Positions 18,475-27,276 are shown, numbered from the stretch's first letter. The stretch: 64,000 bases of DNA from Halpernia frigidisoli (GCF_900113805.1 NZ_FOQT01000004.1:248001-312000), one strand, 5' to 3'. Translations and numbers: made by a program. The notes: generated from the sequence alone by a model not told the origin.

Positions 18475-19909
18475 AGGTTACAGCTTTCGAAACAGGATTT
18501 TTTGGGCATTTTTAACGATTTGCCTTTTGAGTATTATGGGAACAAGTGCTCTTTCATATTTTGTTTTAAAATCAAATTCAATAAAACAGAGCAGAACACA
18601 ATTGCAGATCCAGTCCGAAGCTTCGATGGCGTATCTGGATTATGCGGTAAGTCATCAGCAGGTACAAACCGGTGATTTAAAAAATGTTTTAGAAAATAAA
18701 ATTTACGAAATTTCCGATATTAATAAGCACGACGTTATTCTTTATGATCTTCAGGGCGATTATTTACTTTCCAATAAAGATGAAAATCTTATTCTGCAAA
18801 AAAAACTGCCGCTCGGTATTCTAAATAAAGTTTTAAGAAAGGATAAGCGCGTTGATATTGAAAGTTATGATGAAAAAAACAAATCTAATGTTACTTCATC
18901 TTATCTGGTTTTAAAAAACAACATGTTGGTTCCGATCGCGATAGTTTATTTACCTTTTTATCATAGTGACGGCAGCTATTTCGAACTTTTTAATAAATAT
19001 CTTAATTTTTTCATCATTCTAAATGTTCTATTGATTTCATTTAGTGTTTGGTTGAGTCTGGTCATGTCTAAACAATTGACAGGCACGTTGACCAAATTTT
19101 CTGATTTGATCACACAGATCACTTTATTTGAAAAAGAGCTCAAACCAATTAAATATTTTCAAAATGATGAACTTAGTTCTTTGGTAAAATCTTACAATAA
19201 AATGATCTTGCAGATACAGAATCAAAAAGAGCATTTGAGTGCTATCGAAAAAGAAGACGCGTGGCGCAGTATGGCTAAACAAGTTGCGCATGAGGTGAAA
19301 AATCCATTAACGCCAATGAAACTCACCATTCAAAATTTTGAGAGAAAATTTGATTGTGAGGATCCTGATATTCACGAAAAGGTAAAAAAAATGAGCCAGT
19401 CCATGGTTTCACAAATTGATCTTGTAGCTTCTGTTGCGACGGCATTTTCTCAATTTGCACAATTGCCGGATAAAAATGATGAAGTCATAAATCTAAATCA
19501 ACAGGTAAAAGAAATTCTCTATATTTTTAGTGACGAAAATATTTATATCCACGCTAATCAAACAAATATTGAGTTAAAGATTGACAAAATTTATCTTTCA
19601 AGAATTATTATTAATTTGGTTACAAATGCTGTTCAGGATAAAGTTGACGATAGAAAATCAATTATAAACGTCGATCTGGAGCAGATCAATAAGAGAATTA
19701 ATATTACGGTTGAAGATAATGGTCGCGGAATTCCTGCGACAATGATCGATAAAATATTTGAACCTAATTTTACTTCAAAAAATACAGGAATGGGATTAGG
19801 TCTTACAATGGCAAAAAAAATGGTGTTAGAATATGGTGGAGATCTTGTGGTAACTTCAGATGAAGATCGGGGAAGCCGTTTTACAGTTACATTCCCTGTC
19901 AATGTTTAA
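18455..19909 (+). CDS. Membrane sensor histidine kinase (NtrY-like)
   Basis: A 484-residue kinase. A membrane segment at about 15-36 (FWAFLTICLLSIMGTSALSYFVL) and another at about 183-205 flank a periplasmic sensor domain of some 145 residues; a HAMP-like linker follows. The H-box is VAHEVKNPLTPMKLTIQNFER, with the phosphorylated His at about residue 279; the NPLTPMKL sequence is typical of the NtrY branch. The C-terminal ATPase carries NLVTNAVQDK, VEDNGRGIP and GMGLGLTMAKKMV. No response regulator lies next to it. Signal unknown. Confidence 0.9.
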   Translation: MPLTKYKGYSFRNRIFWAFLTICLLSIMGTSALSYFVLKSNSIKQSRTQLQIQSEASMAYLDYAVSHQQVQTGDLKNVLENKIYEISDINKHDVILYDLQGDYLLSNKDENLILQKKLPLGILNKVLRKDKRVDIESYDEKNKSNVTSSYLVLKNNMLVPIAIVYLPFYHSDGSYFELFNKYLNFFIILNVLLISFSVWLSLVMSKQLTGTLTKFSDLITQITLFEKELKPIKYFQNDELSSLVKSYNKMILQIQNQKEHLSAIEKEDAWRSMAKQVAHEVKNPLTPMKLTIQNFERKFDCEDPDIHEKVKKMSQSMVSQIDLVASVATAFSQFAQLPDKNDEVINLNQQVKEILYIFSDENIYIHANQTNIELKIDKIYLSRIIINLVTNAVQDKVDDRKSIINVDLEQINKRINITVEDNGRGIPATMIDKIFEPNFTSKNTGMGLGLTMAKKMVLEYGGDLVVTSDEDRGSRFTVTFPVNV

Positions 19910-19912
19910 AAT

Positions 19913-20608
19913 TTGAAACCTTTTCAATTTAAAAGATTTAGTATTCTTCAAGATGATGAAGTGTTTCGTGTAGGAACTGACGCAGTTTTATTGGGTGCAC
20001 TATCTTCAGCGGAAAATCATAAAAATATTTTAGAAATCGGCAGCGGAACGGGAATTATTTCCTTAATGCTTGCGCAAAGAAATTTGGATGCGAAAATAAA
20101 GGCAATTGACATAAATAAAAAAGCATCACAACTTTCCGCTATAAATTTTAAAAATTCACCGTATTTTTCCAGAATTTCTGCTGAAAATATGGATTTTAAT
20201 GACTTTAAATCAGAGAATAAGTTTAATTTAATTATCTGTAATCCGCCCTATTTTGAGGCAACGCCGCAAAGTGATAAAGATGAAATCGCTCGGCAAAAAA
20301 TTCATTTAAATTTCTCGCAACTAATAGAAAATTCTGCATATCATTTAAATGATAATGGAATTTTTAGTGTTATTATTCCTTTTGACAGTGCAGAAAATTT
20401 TGAAATCGAAGCTTTAAATAATTCTCTTTATTTATCTAAAAAAATAAATATTTTCGGTCGGCAGGATTTGAAGACAAAACGCGTTATTTTAGAATTTAAA
20501 AAAGAAATAACTTTAACAGAAATTTCTGAATTTATTATAGAAAAAAGTCCGAGAAAATTCTCAGACCAATATTTAGAAATCACGAAAGATTTTCATTTGT
20601 TTAAATGA
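19913..20608 (+). CDS. tRNA1(Val) (adenine(37)-N6)-methyltransferase-like protein
   Basis: A SAM-dependent methyltransferase of 231 residues with motif I LEIGSGTGIISLMLAQ and the N6-adenine signature NPPYFEA, the pattern of the TrmN6/YfiC family that methylates A37 of tRNA1(Val). Start: the only plausible start is TTG at 19913, three bases after the kinase stop. The family-like beginning KPFQFKRFSILQDDEVFRVGTDAVLLG would be lost with any later ATG. Tight spacing suggests translational coupling with the kinase gene. Confidence 0.85.
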   Translation: MKPFQFKRFSILQDDEVFRVGTDAVLLGALSSAENHKNILEIGSGTGIISLMLAQRNLDAKIKAIDINKKASQLSAINFKNSPYFSRISAENMDFNDFKSENKFNLIICNPPYFEATPQSDKDEIARQKIHLNFSQLIENSAYHLNDNGIFSVIIPFDSAENFEIEALNNSLYLSKKINIFGRQDLKTKRVILEFKKEITLTEISEFIIEKSPRKFSDQYLEITKDFHLFK

Positions 20609-20635
20609 TTTTCAAATTATCTGCAGAAATTTATT

Positions 20636-21346
20636 TTACTCAAATAATTCTGCCGTATTCATGATCGACACTTTTCCATCTTCACATTTTATTGCTTCTC
20701 CAGGGAAATTCTGGATCATGTGATAATCATGTGTTGCCATCACAACAGCGCAATTATTTTCCAGCGCGACGCGTTTCAATAGAGTCATAATATCGTTAGA
20801 AGTTTCCGGATCAAGGTTTCCTGTCGGCTCATCTGCTAAGATCAATTGCGGATGATTTAAAAGCGCTCTCGCAATCGCAATCCTTTGCTGTTCCCCACCA
20901 GAAAGCTGATGTGGCATTTTGTGCTTTTTAGTTTTCATTCCTACGCTGGCCAAAACTTCATCAATGCGTTCATCGATTTTTGCTTTTTCATTCCAGCCGG
21001 TTGCTTCTAAAACAAATTTTAGATTTTTCTCGATATTTCTGTCTGTTAAGAGCTGAAAATCCTGGAAAACAATGCCTAATTTTCGGCGAAGATTTGGGAC
21101 GTCGCCCGCGCGAAGTGTTTCAAGTTTAAAACCTGCAACATCGCCGCTTCCTACTTTCAACGGAAGATGACCATAAAGCACTTTCAAAAGTGAACTTTTG
21201 CCAGAACCGGTTTTTCCGATCAAATAGCAAAAACGCCCTCTTTGGATATGCAGATTGACATCGCTTAAAACCGTGAAGTTTTTCTGAACAATTTTAGCAT
21301 TATTCAGATTAATGATACTTGCTCCGTCTTCGTTTCTGTGTGGCAT
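20636..21346 (-). CDS. ftsE: Cell division ATP-binding protein FtsE
   Basis: ATPase of the FtsEX complex, which controls peptidoglycan hydrolases at the septum. The 236 residues have Walker A GKTGSGKSSLL, a Q-loop IVFQDFQLL, the ABC signature LSGGEQQRIAIARALL and Walker B LILADEPTGNLDPETS. FtsE rather than a LolD-type protein is favoured by VFQDFQLLTDRNIEKNL and PTGNLDP; LolD-like ABC proteins are the main alternative. ftsX is not adjacent, as is usual in Bacteroidota. It converges on the methyltransferase gene. Confidence 0.88.
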   Translation of the reverse strand: MPHRNEDGASIINLNNAKIVQKNFTVLSDVNLHIQRGRFCYLIGKTGSGKSSLLKVLYGHLPLKVGSGDVAGFKLETLRAGDVPNLRRKLGIVFQDFQLLTDRNIEKNLKFVLEATGWNEKAKIDERIDEVLASVGMKTKKHKMPHQLSGGEQQRIAIARALLNHPQLILADEPTGNLDPETSNDIMTLLKRVALENNCAVVMATHDYHMIQNFPGEAIKCEDGKVSIMNTAELFE

Positions 21347-21436
21347 AGGTGAAAATTAAGATTCTATATTTTAATAGCTTTCAAAAATAGATAAAATGTA
21401 ATGCAATGCCTAAATTTTAGCAAATTTTAACAACAA

Positions 21437-21466
21437 AAAATGCCTGAAAAAGTTTTCAGGCATTTT
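21437..21466 (-). terminator. Terminator of rpmH
   Basis: A 14-bp stem AAAATGCCTGAAAA/TTTTCAGGCATTTT (21437-21450 with 21453-21466) is followed by a T-run on the minus strand, 20 bp after the rpmH stop. Confidence 0.88.
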
Positions 21467-21485
21467 ATAATATTTTTAAAAAGGA

Positions 21486-21644
21486 TTATCTTTTTGCACG
21501 TTGGGAAGAAACTGTAAGACTTCTTCTGCCTTTGGCACGTCTTGCAGCTAAAACTCTTCTACCGTTTGGTGTAGACATTCTTTCACGGAAACCGTGTTTG
21601 TTTCTTTTCTTTCTTTCGGATGGTTGGAAGGTTCTTTTTGGCAT
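21486..21644 (-). CDS. rpmH: 50S ribosomal protein L34
   Basis: A 52-residue ribosomal protein. Reading from the ATG at 21644, the start is [20 protein letters not shown], then [21 protein letters not shown], the classic L34 signature, and it ends SQRAKR at the TAA (21486-21488). It is flanked by a strong promoter at 21689-21719 and a terminator, so it is a single-gene transcription unit. The usual neighbours rnpA and dnaA are not here. Confidence 0.97.
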   Translation of the reverse strand: MPKRTFQPSERKKRNKHGFRERMSTPNGRRVLAARRAKGRRSLTVSSQRAKR

Positions 21645-21688
21645 TGCTAATATTTTTAAGTAAAAACTATATCTTATTTTTCAGATTG

Positions 21689-21719
21689 CAAATATATAAA
21701 TATTTTTAAAATCTACAAA
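21689..21719 (-). promoter_or_regulatory. Promoter of rpmH, perfect Bacteroidota consensus
   Basis: On the minus strand TTTG (complement of 21716-21719), exactly 19 bp, then TATATTTG (complement of 21689-21696). This is the textbook TTTG-N19-TAnnTTTG arrangement and lies 44 bp from the rpmH ATG. Confidence 0.85.
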
Positions 21720-21760
21720 CCAAATCTCACTTTTTATTCTAAAAATTTCTGAAATTTTTT

Positions 21761-21790
21761 GGGCAGACATTTCCGCCTTCCGTTCCCAAT
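21761..21790. repeat. Partial REP-like end
   Basis: ATTTCCGCCTTCCGTTCCC matches ATTTCCGTCTTCCGTTCCC of the 47756-47858 element with one change. Only this end is recognisable. The 372-bp gap between rpmH and nrnA otherwise holds the rpmH promoter and AT-rich DNA. Confidence 0.5.
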
Positions 21791-21984
21791 CTTTTTACTT
21801 CGAAAAGTTTTTATAAATCGAAAAGTTTATTCAGGCAAAAAGGATTTTCACTAAAGTCGGGCTGCGAATTTACGCTTTTTTCAACTTTGTCGTTTCTTGA
21901 TAGTTTATACAATTTTAGTTTCAATAAATTTAACAGAAACCTCAATTTGCTATAAGTCCTATCAAGTTTTCTTTTTAGAAAATC

Positions 21985-21992
21985 TATCTTTG
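21985..21992 (+). promoter_or_regulatory. Probable -7 box of the DHH gene
   Basis: TATCTTTG lies 24 bp before the ATG at 22017. No good -33 TTTG is seen at the expected spacing. Confidence 0.5.
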
Positions 21993-22016
21993 TATCCTCC
22001 AAAAAAAATTTGAATA

Positions 22017-23021
22017 ATGTTCAGTCTACAAGAAATTTTAGATATAAAAAAATTATTATCTCCGGATAAAAATATTGTCATCATTACCCATCATAATCCC
22101 GATGGAGACGCAATTGGTTCCTCTTTAGGTTTAAAAAACTTTTTAAAAAATAAAGGTATTGAAGCCACGGTTTTGGTACCAAATGATTTTCCGAAATTTC
22201 TAAAATGGATGCCAAATTCAAAAGATGTCGTTATTGCAGATTATAAAAGAAAAAAGGCGGGTGAAGCGATTTATCATGCAGATGTTATCTTTTGTCTGGA
22301 TTTTAATACGGCGGCGAGAATTGGCAGTTTAGGCGATTGGCTCACGAAATCTTGGGCAAAGAAAATCCTGATTGATCACCATCAGCAACCGGATCAATTT
22401 GATTTTGTTTATTCTGATACAGAGGTACCGGCAACTTCTCAAATGATCTACCAATTTATTGAAGCGCTTGGCGAGGAAGAGTTTGTTGACAAAGATGTTG
22501 CAGAATGTCTTTACACCGGAATTATGACAGACACCGGCGGTTTCAGATACCGTTCTACAAGTGCTTTAACCCACGAAATTATCGGAAAATTAATCAATAA
22601 AGGCGCAGATCCGGCAATGATTTCTTCAAATACCTGGGATACAAATTCTATTTCCCGCCTGCATCTATTGGCTTTGGTTCTTGGAAGAGTTGAAACTGTT
22701 CAAAATGGGGAAGTGGCAATTATGAGTTTAACCCGGGAAGAATTAAAAAATTTAGGTTACCAAAAAGGTGATACGGAAGGATTTGTGAATTACGGTTTGA
22801 GCATAAAAGGCACAAAAGTGTCGGCGTTTTTTACGGAAGATCTTTATGAAGATTTTATTAAAATTTCTTTCCGCAGTAAAGATGATACTGATGTCAACCA
22901 GTTTTCCCGGAAATATTTCAACGGTGGCGGACATATCAACGCAGCTGGTGGTAGATATGACGACACTTTGGAAATTGCTATTAATGAATTTAAGCAGATC
23001 TTAGAAAAAGAAAATATTTAG
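22017..23021 (+). CDS. nrnA: DHH family phosphoesterase (NrnA-like oligoribonuclease/pAp phosphatase)
   Basis: The 334-residue protein has the DHH domain motifs ITHHNPDGDAIGSSLGL (about residue 23-39), CLDFNTAARIG and IDHHQQPDQFDF, and a C-terminal DHHA1 domain ending FNGGGHINAAGGRY. This is the NrnA layout: degradation of short oligonucleotides and dephosphorylation of 3'-phosphoadenosine 5'-phosphate in the cytoplasm, with manganese bound by the Asp/His residues. It is complete. The next gene is a sulfate-type transporter, compatible with a sulfur-linked pAp role, but this is inference. Confidence 0.9.
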   Translation: MFSLQEILDIKKLLSPDKNIVIITHHNPDGDAIGSSLGLKNFLKNKGIEATVLVPNDFPKFLKWMPNSKDVVIADYKRKKAGEAIYHADVIFCLDFNTAARIGSLGDWLTKSWAKKILIDHHQQPDQFDFVYSDTEVPATSQMIYQFIEALGEEEFVDKDVAECLYTGIMTDTGGFRYRSTSALTHEIIGKLINKGADPAMISSNTWDTNSISRLHLLALVLGRVETVQNGEVAIMSLTREELKNLGYQKGDTEGFVNYGLSIKGTKVSAFFTEDLYEDFIKISFRSKDDTDVNQFSRKYFNGGGHINAAGGRYDDTLEIAINEFKQILEKENI

Positions 23022-23089
23022 CACAAAATGCTGAATTTATGACATTTTAAAATGTTTTTAATGAGGTTAAAAAAAACTCTTCAACTAAA

Positions 23090-23115
23090 ATAAATCCACG
23101 TAAAAGTGGATTTAT
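23090..23115 (+). terminator. Possible terminator or leader hairpin
   Basis: A perfect 10-bp stem ATAAATCCAC/GTGGATTTAT with a 6-nt loop lies between nrnA and the SulP gene, 16 bp before the latter's ATG. There is no long T-run after it, so it may be a leader structure rather than a terminator. Confidence 0.4.
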
Positions 23116-23131
23116 CATTTAAAATAATTTA

Positions 23132-24655
23132 ATGAATCCAATTATAAATTTATTTAATTTTAAACAGAAAGTAGATTACAAAACTGAAATTCTTTCTGGT
23201 TTAACGGTTGCTTTGGCGCTTATTCCAGAAGCAGTTGCATTTGCTTTTATTGCAGGACTTTCCCCTTTAACAGGACTTTACGCCGCATTCATGATGGGAT
23301 TTGTCACCTCGATTTTTGGCGGAAGACCCGGAATGATCTCCGGCGCAACGGGCGCAGTTGCTATTGTGATTGTGGCTTTGGCAAAAACGCACGGTGTAGA
23401 ATATATTTTTGCAACCGTTATTTTAGCGGGAATAATTCAGTTTTTAGCCGGACTTTTAAAATTGGGAAAATTGATCCGTCTTGTGCCGCAATCCGTCATT
23501 TATGGTTTTGTAAATGGTTTGGCAATCGTGATTTTTATGTCGCAATTGGTTTCCTTTAAAGACGTTTCCGGGAATTGGCTAAGCGGAATTCCACTTTATA
23601 GCATTTTAGGTTTGGTACTTTTAACGATGTTGATCATCTGGCAAATGCCAAAATATACGAAAGCATTTCCTGCATCTTTAACAGCAATTTTGGTAGTTTT
23701 TGGTTTGGTTTTTTTCTTAAATATTCCAACAAAAACTGTCGGTGATCTTGCTTCCATTAAAGGCACTTTTCCACCTTTTCATATTCCTGATTTGCCTTTT
23801 AATTTCGAAACTTTACAAATCGTTTTTCCTTACGCAGTCATTGTTGCAGGAGTTGGTTTAATAGAAAGTTTATTGACTTTAAATATTGTTGATGAATTAA
23901 CAGAATCCACAGGAAATGGAAATCGTGAAGCTTTAGCGCAAGGTGCAGCCAATATTTTTTCCGGATTTTTCTCTGGAATGGGTGGTTGCGCAATGATCGG
24001 TCAAAGTTTAATTAACGTTTCAAACGGCGCGCGTGCAAGACTTTCCGGAATTGTGGCAAGTGTCATGTTGTTGGTTTTCATCATGTTTGGAAGTTCGTTG
24101 ATTGAGAAAGTTCCCGTTGCTGCGTTAACAGGTTTAATGATTATGGTTGCAATCGGAACATTTGAATGGGCGAGCTTTAAAGTATTTACGAAAATGCCTA
24201 GATCGGATATTTTTGTAATGGTTGTAGTTACTTTAATTACTGTTTTCCTTCACAATTTGGCTTTAGCGGTGATAATTGGCGTAATCATATCGGCATTAGT
24301 TTTTGCCTGGGATAATGCAAAGCGAATTCGTGCAAGGAAATATTTAGATGAAAATGGCGTGAAACATTACGAAATTTACGGTCCTTTATTTTTTGGTTCA
24401 ACACAGACTTTTTCAGAAAAATTTGATGTTCAGGACGATCCGAATGAAATTATAATTGATTTTAAAGAAAGTCGCGTTGCAGATATGTCGGCCATTGAAG
24501 CTTTAAATAAATTGACAGAACGCTACAAAAAATTGGATAAAAAAATCCATTTAAAACATTTGATCAGAGATTGCAGAAATCTCTTACAGAATGCAGACAG
24601 TTTAATTGAAGTTAATATTTTAGAAGATCCTGATTATAAAGTAATGCCGAAATAA
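23132..24655 (+). CDS. SulP family inorganic anion transporter
   Basis: Inner-membrane permease of 507 residues with 10 or more hydrophobic segments. Diagnostic stretches: GLTVALALIPEAVAFAFIAGLSPLTGLYAAF at the N-terminus, GRPGMISGATGAVAIV, and the later FSGFFSGMGGCAMIGQS. After about residue 415 there is a cytoplasmic STAS domain (EIIIDFKESRVADMSAIEALNKL). SulP members move sulfate, bicarbonate or related anions; the substrate cannot be assigned from sequence. No carbonic anhydrase or sulfate-reduction gene is adjacent. Confidence 0.92.
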   Translation: MNPIINLFNFKQKVDYKTEILSGLTVALALIPEAVAFAFIAGLSPLTGLYAAFMMGFVTSIFGGRPGMISGATGAVAIVIVALAKTHGVEYIFATVILAGIIQFLAGLLKLGKLIRLVPQSVIYGFVNGLAIVIFMSQLVSFKDVSGNWLSGIPLYSILGLVLLTMLIIWQMPKYTKAFPASLTAILVVFGLVFFLNIPTKTVGDLASIKGTFPPFHIPDLPFNFETLQIVFPYAVIVAGVGLIESLLTLNIVDELTESTGNGNREALAQGAANIFSGFFSGMGGCAMIGQSLINVSNGARARLSGIVASVMLLVFIMFGSSLIEKVPVAALTGLMIMVAIGTFEWASFKVFTKMPRSDIFVMVVVTLITVFLHNLALAVIIGVIISALVFAWDNAKRIRARKYLDENGVKHYEIYGPLFFGSTQTFSEKFDVQDDPNEIIIDFKESRVADMSAIEALNKLTERYKKLDKKIHLKHLIRDCRNLLQNADSLIEVNILEDPDYKVMPK

Positions 24656-24675
24656 AATTTAACGCGATTTACCTA

Positions 24676-24786
24676 TCTGTGGAAATCTGTGAAATCTGTG
24701 AGCAAAATACTGGCGCACAGATTTCACAGATTATTTTTAATATTTATCTCTGTGTCCTTAGTGAAAAAATCTCTGTGTTCTTTGTG
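24676..24786. repeat. ATCTGTG-type palindrome followed by CTCTGTG direct repeats
   Basis: A perfect 17-bp inverted repeat (AATCTGTGAAATCTGTG at 24684-24700, its complement at 24716-24732, 15-nt loop) is preceded by one more ATCTGTG unit. Then come two 16-bp direct repeats of the form CTCTGTGTYCTTWGTG (24748-24763 and 24771-24786). The 9-10 nt spacing of ATCTGTG units echoes the ATCTGCG repeats around the GxxExxY gene. There is no ORF. The palindrome could also terminate the SulP transcript. Confidence 0.6.
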
Positions 24787-24796
24787 TTTAAAAAAA

Positions 24797-25579
24797 TCAA
24801 AAAACCAAATGTTTTGGCAAATGATGCAGTAATTCTGTATTAATAATTGCTGCGCAAATTTCAGGTTTTTCGAGTTGTCCCATGTGTCCGCAATCTAAAA
24901 CATAAGATTTTATGTTTGTTTGATCTGGCAGATTTTTCAAGGTTTTTTCAGAATTTACTGCAGAATCATGTTTCCCGGAAATAATTAAAATTTTTGCGTC
25001 AAGATTTTTCAAAATTTCCAATTTATCAGTTCTTTCGATCATTCCTTTGACGGCTGCCAAAGCGCCAAGATTGTTTGTTGAAAACGCAATTTCTTTAGCA
25101 AAATTAATTTTTCCTTCAAGAATGTCTTTCTCGTTTGGATTAAACAAATTCGGTATTCCTGCGTTTACATAATGTTTAAAAGCATCTTTTATAATTCTAA
25201 AACTTTTTCTGCGCTGTTCTTTTTTATCTTCTTCGTCCGCTATATAAGTCGAGAAAAACAAAGTCAAACTCTTTAATTTTTGGGGAAATAATTCTGCAAA
25301 AGCGAGCGAAACATAACCGCCCATCGAATGTCCCAAAAGATGAATTTTTTCTAAATTTAATTCAGAAATTACTTTTACGACTTCTCTTGCCATCATTTCC
25401 ATGCTTAGAATTTCTGAATTATTTTCAGATTTTCCATGTCCGGGAAGATCGATTTTTATAACTGTAAATTTTTCGGAAAGATGAGGTTCGAGAAATTTCC
25501 AGATTTTAGAATTTTCCATAAAACCGTGAAGTAGAACTAAGTTTTCTTTGCCGTTTCCAGTAATTTCAAAATGTAACAT
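24797..25579 (-). CDS. Alpha/beta hydrolase
   Basis: A 260-residue hydrolase. LVLLHGFMENSKIWKFLEPHL gives the oxyanion-hole region, IDLPGHGKSE follows, and the nucleophile elbow is LLGHSMGGYVSLAFAE with the catalytic Ser at about residue 88. The acid is probably the Asp in ISGKHDSAVN and the His is in LDCGHMGQLEKPE. The arrangement is that of the MenH/BioH-like esterase group, but substrate is unknown. It lies 1 bp from the broken lipoprotein gene upstream. Confidence 0.85.
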   Translation of the reverse strand: MLHFEITGNGKENLVLLHGFMENSKIWKFLEPHLSEKFTVIKIDLPGHGKSENNSEILSMEMMAREVVKVISELNLEKIHLLGHSMGGYVSLAFAELFPQKLKSLTLFFSTYIADEEDKKEQRRKSFRIIKDAFKHYVNAGIPNLFNPNEKDILEGKINFAKEIAFSTNNLGALAAVKGMIERTDKLEILKNLDAKILIISGKHDSAVNSEKTLKNLPDQTNIKSYVLDCGHMGQLEKPEICAAIINTELLHHLPKHLVF

Positions 25580-25580
25580 A

Positions 25581-26062
25581 CTATTTGTAAATATCGATGT
25601 AATCTACAAAGCCTGAACCATTCACTTTATTTTGTAAGCGCCACACCTTTCCTTCTTTTTTGAAAGTATTATTTTCTTTTCGTGTAAATTGCTTTCCATC
25701 TTGCGCGATTTTTTGGATAATTTCACCGTCCAGATTCATGTAATCTTCAGAAACTAATTTCATAGTTCCATTAATTTTTAAACTATTTTTTCCTGCATTG
25801 ATACTTCCCACAACTTTATATTCGTCTTTACCTGTTTTTTCAAAAGAGATTTCGCCATTTTTTGAAATATTATTGTGTGTGAGTTTATGTTTTCCACTCC
25901 AGTCGGTGTAGAAATTAGTATTGTTAATTTTTGTAATACTGTCGTTTTTCTTTGCAATTATTTATTTAAAGAATCGATTTTTGTTTCAGAATCTTTTGGA
26001 CCTGCGTTTTTATTACAGGAAAAAATTGTAAAAAATAGAATTAGATAGAGAAATAGTTTCAT
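25581..26062 (-). pseudogene. Small lipoprotein gene with internal frameshift
   Basis: From the ATG at 26062 the frame reads MKLFLYLILFFTIFSC (lipobox Cys), NKNAGPKDSETKIDSLNK, then a TAA at 25958-25960. The downstream frame continues without stop through IAKKNDSITKINNTNFYTDWSGKHK, then to GSINAGKNSLKINGTMKLVSE and ...VWRLQNKVNGSGFVDYIDIYK, ending at 25581. Joining the frames needs removal of two bases in the AAATAAATAAT stretch. The product would be a roughly 155-residue lipoprotein of unknown function. It is either a recent pseudogene or a sequencing error; a programmed shift is unlikely. Confidence 0.75.
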
Positions 26063-26194
26063 TTAAAAATTTTAATAAAATTAATCATTCGTGGCGGTTG
26101 TTGAAATTTATTCTTTAATTATTTTTAAACAAAATGAGATAAAAATCTAAAATTCAATTTTTGTAAATTGCAGATCAAATAAAATTTAATTAAA

Positions 26195-26563
26195 ATGAAA
26201 AATATAATCGTTGCATTTTTACTTTTATTCATCGTAAACTGTGAGCCAGCTGCCAAACCAATTGAAAATAATACCATAAATTCCACGGCAACTTTGGAGC
26301 AAAAGTTAGATAAAAATCCTTTTCTGGTAGATGTCAGAACTCCGGCGGAATTTGCACAAGGAAGTGTAAAAGGTGCTGTGAATATTCCTTTGGAAGATTT
26401 GCAGGCACGAATTTCAGAGTTTAAAGGAAAAGAAAATATTATTACATTTTGCAGAACCGGTCATCGTAGCGGACAAGCAATCGAAATTTTAAAAGAAAAC
26501 GGAATCACTGATGTTACCAATGGAACGAATGCAGAAAACATTGAAGCATTAAATAATAAATAA
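26195..26563 (+). CDS. Rhodanese-like lipoprotein
   Basis: A 122-residue protein with a lipoprotein signal (MKNIIVAFLLLFIVNC, Cys16) and a single rhodanese domain: FLVDVRTPAEFAQGSVKGAVNIPLEDL and the active-site loop FCRTGHRSGQA, with the catalytic Cys at about residue 87. Such periplasmic rhodaneses carry a persulfide and transfer sulfur; the acceptor is unknown. It is a single gene with its own terminator at 26586-26613. Confidence 0.88.
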   Translation: MKNIIVAFLLLFIVNCEPAAKPIENNTINSTATLEQKLDKNPFLVDVRTPAEFAQGSVKGAVNIPLEDLQARISEFKGKENIITFCRTGHRSGQAIEILKENGITDVTNGTNAENIEALNNK

Positions 26564-26585
26564 TAAATATTTTTTTTTGCAACAA

Positions 26586-26613
26586 AAAAAACAGCCAAAT
26601 CAGGCTGTTTTTT
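26586..26613. terminator. Bidirectional terminator
   Basis: Stem AAAAAACAGCC/GGCTGTTTTTT with a 6-nt loop (26586-26596 with 26603-26613), flanked by A- and T-runs. It serves the rhodanese gene on the plus strand and the exbD copy on the minus strand. Confidence 0.88.
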
Positions 26614-26622
26614 TTAGCTATA

Positions 26623-27142
26623 TTATTTGATTTTGTTTTCGTATAACTTTTTTTCCAGAGGTTTTATTTCTCCAATTCCATATCTTTCGCTTTTTGTAAT
26701 CGCCATATTATCCAGCATATCAACGAAATTTTTATAATTTGCATCATCCGTAGGTTTTAAAATTACAGTGAAATATTCTTTTTTTTGGTGCAGTATTTTT
26801 AAAATCTGAAATAATTTTTGAAATTTTATTTCCATCAAAAGATGTTTCGTAAATATCATTTGCATTTAAATTATTCAAATCTTTTTGGTAATAAAACACC
26901 CGGTTATTTTCCCCAATAATAAATGTCACTTGATTTCTGAAATCAATGTCAACCTCGATATGATCAGGATTTTTTGGTGGATAACGGAGATCCATCACAT
27001 TTGGTTTCGAGAAGTTGGTGGTAAACATAAAAAATGTAATTAATAAAAAACCCAGATCCACCATCGGCGTCATATCAACACGAATTTGTTTTTTACTTAA
27101 TGAGCGTTTTCCTTTTTGTTCGTTTGTGGCAATATTTTCCAT
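26623..27142 (-). pseudogene. ExbD/TolR-like gene with frameshift in an A8 tract
   Basis: The first frame (ATG 27142) encodes KQIRVDMTPMVDLGFLLITF, with the membrane anchor and the proton-path Asp, followed by MFTTNFSKPNVMDL. It leaves the correct frame at a run of eight A (complement of 26779-26786). The second frame supplies EYFTVILKPTDDANYKNFVDML and AITKSERYGIGEIKPLEKKLYENK to 26623. One A fewer restores a full protein of about 170 residues, closely similar to the exbD at 42217. There is no exbB or tonB next to it. It could be a pseudogene, a slippage-expressed gene or a sequencing error. Confidence 0.8.
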
Positions 27143-27276
27143 AATTTTAAAATTTAAATATTTAAGGATTGTGTAAATTAGATTAAATAATGATAATTAT
27201 TTGAAAAATTTGTTACAAAAGTGATGCCTGTTTTCAATTTAAAGTAAATTAATCGTAAAAGCTTAAATGTATTGCA

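Noticed and set aside
21811-22002. A 63-codon minus-strand ORF between rpmH and nrnA
   Set aside because: It needs a TTG start, covers the probable promoter of the divergent DHH gene and has a low-complexity Lys/Leu composition with no recognisable motif.
25581-25811. A separate 76-residue protein
   Set aside because: It is the 3' part of the frameshifted lipoprotein gene; coding sequence continues upstream in the same frame without a stop beyond its apparent start.
26623-26865. A separate 80-residue protein
   Set aside because: It is the C-terminal part of the frameshifted exbD copy, with the KPTDDA and TKSERYG blocks of the intact paralogue.
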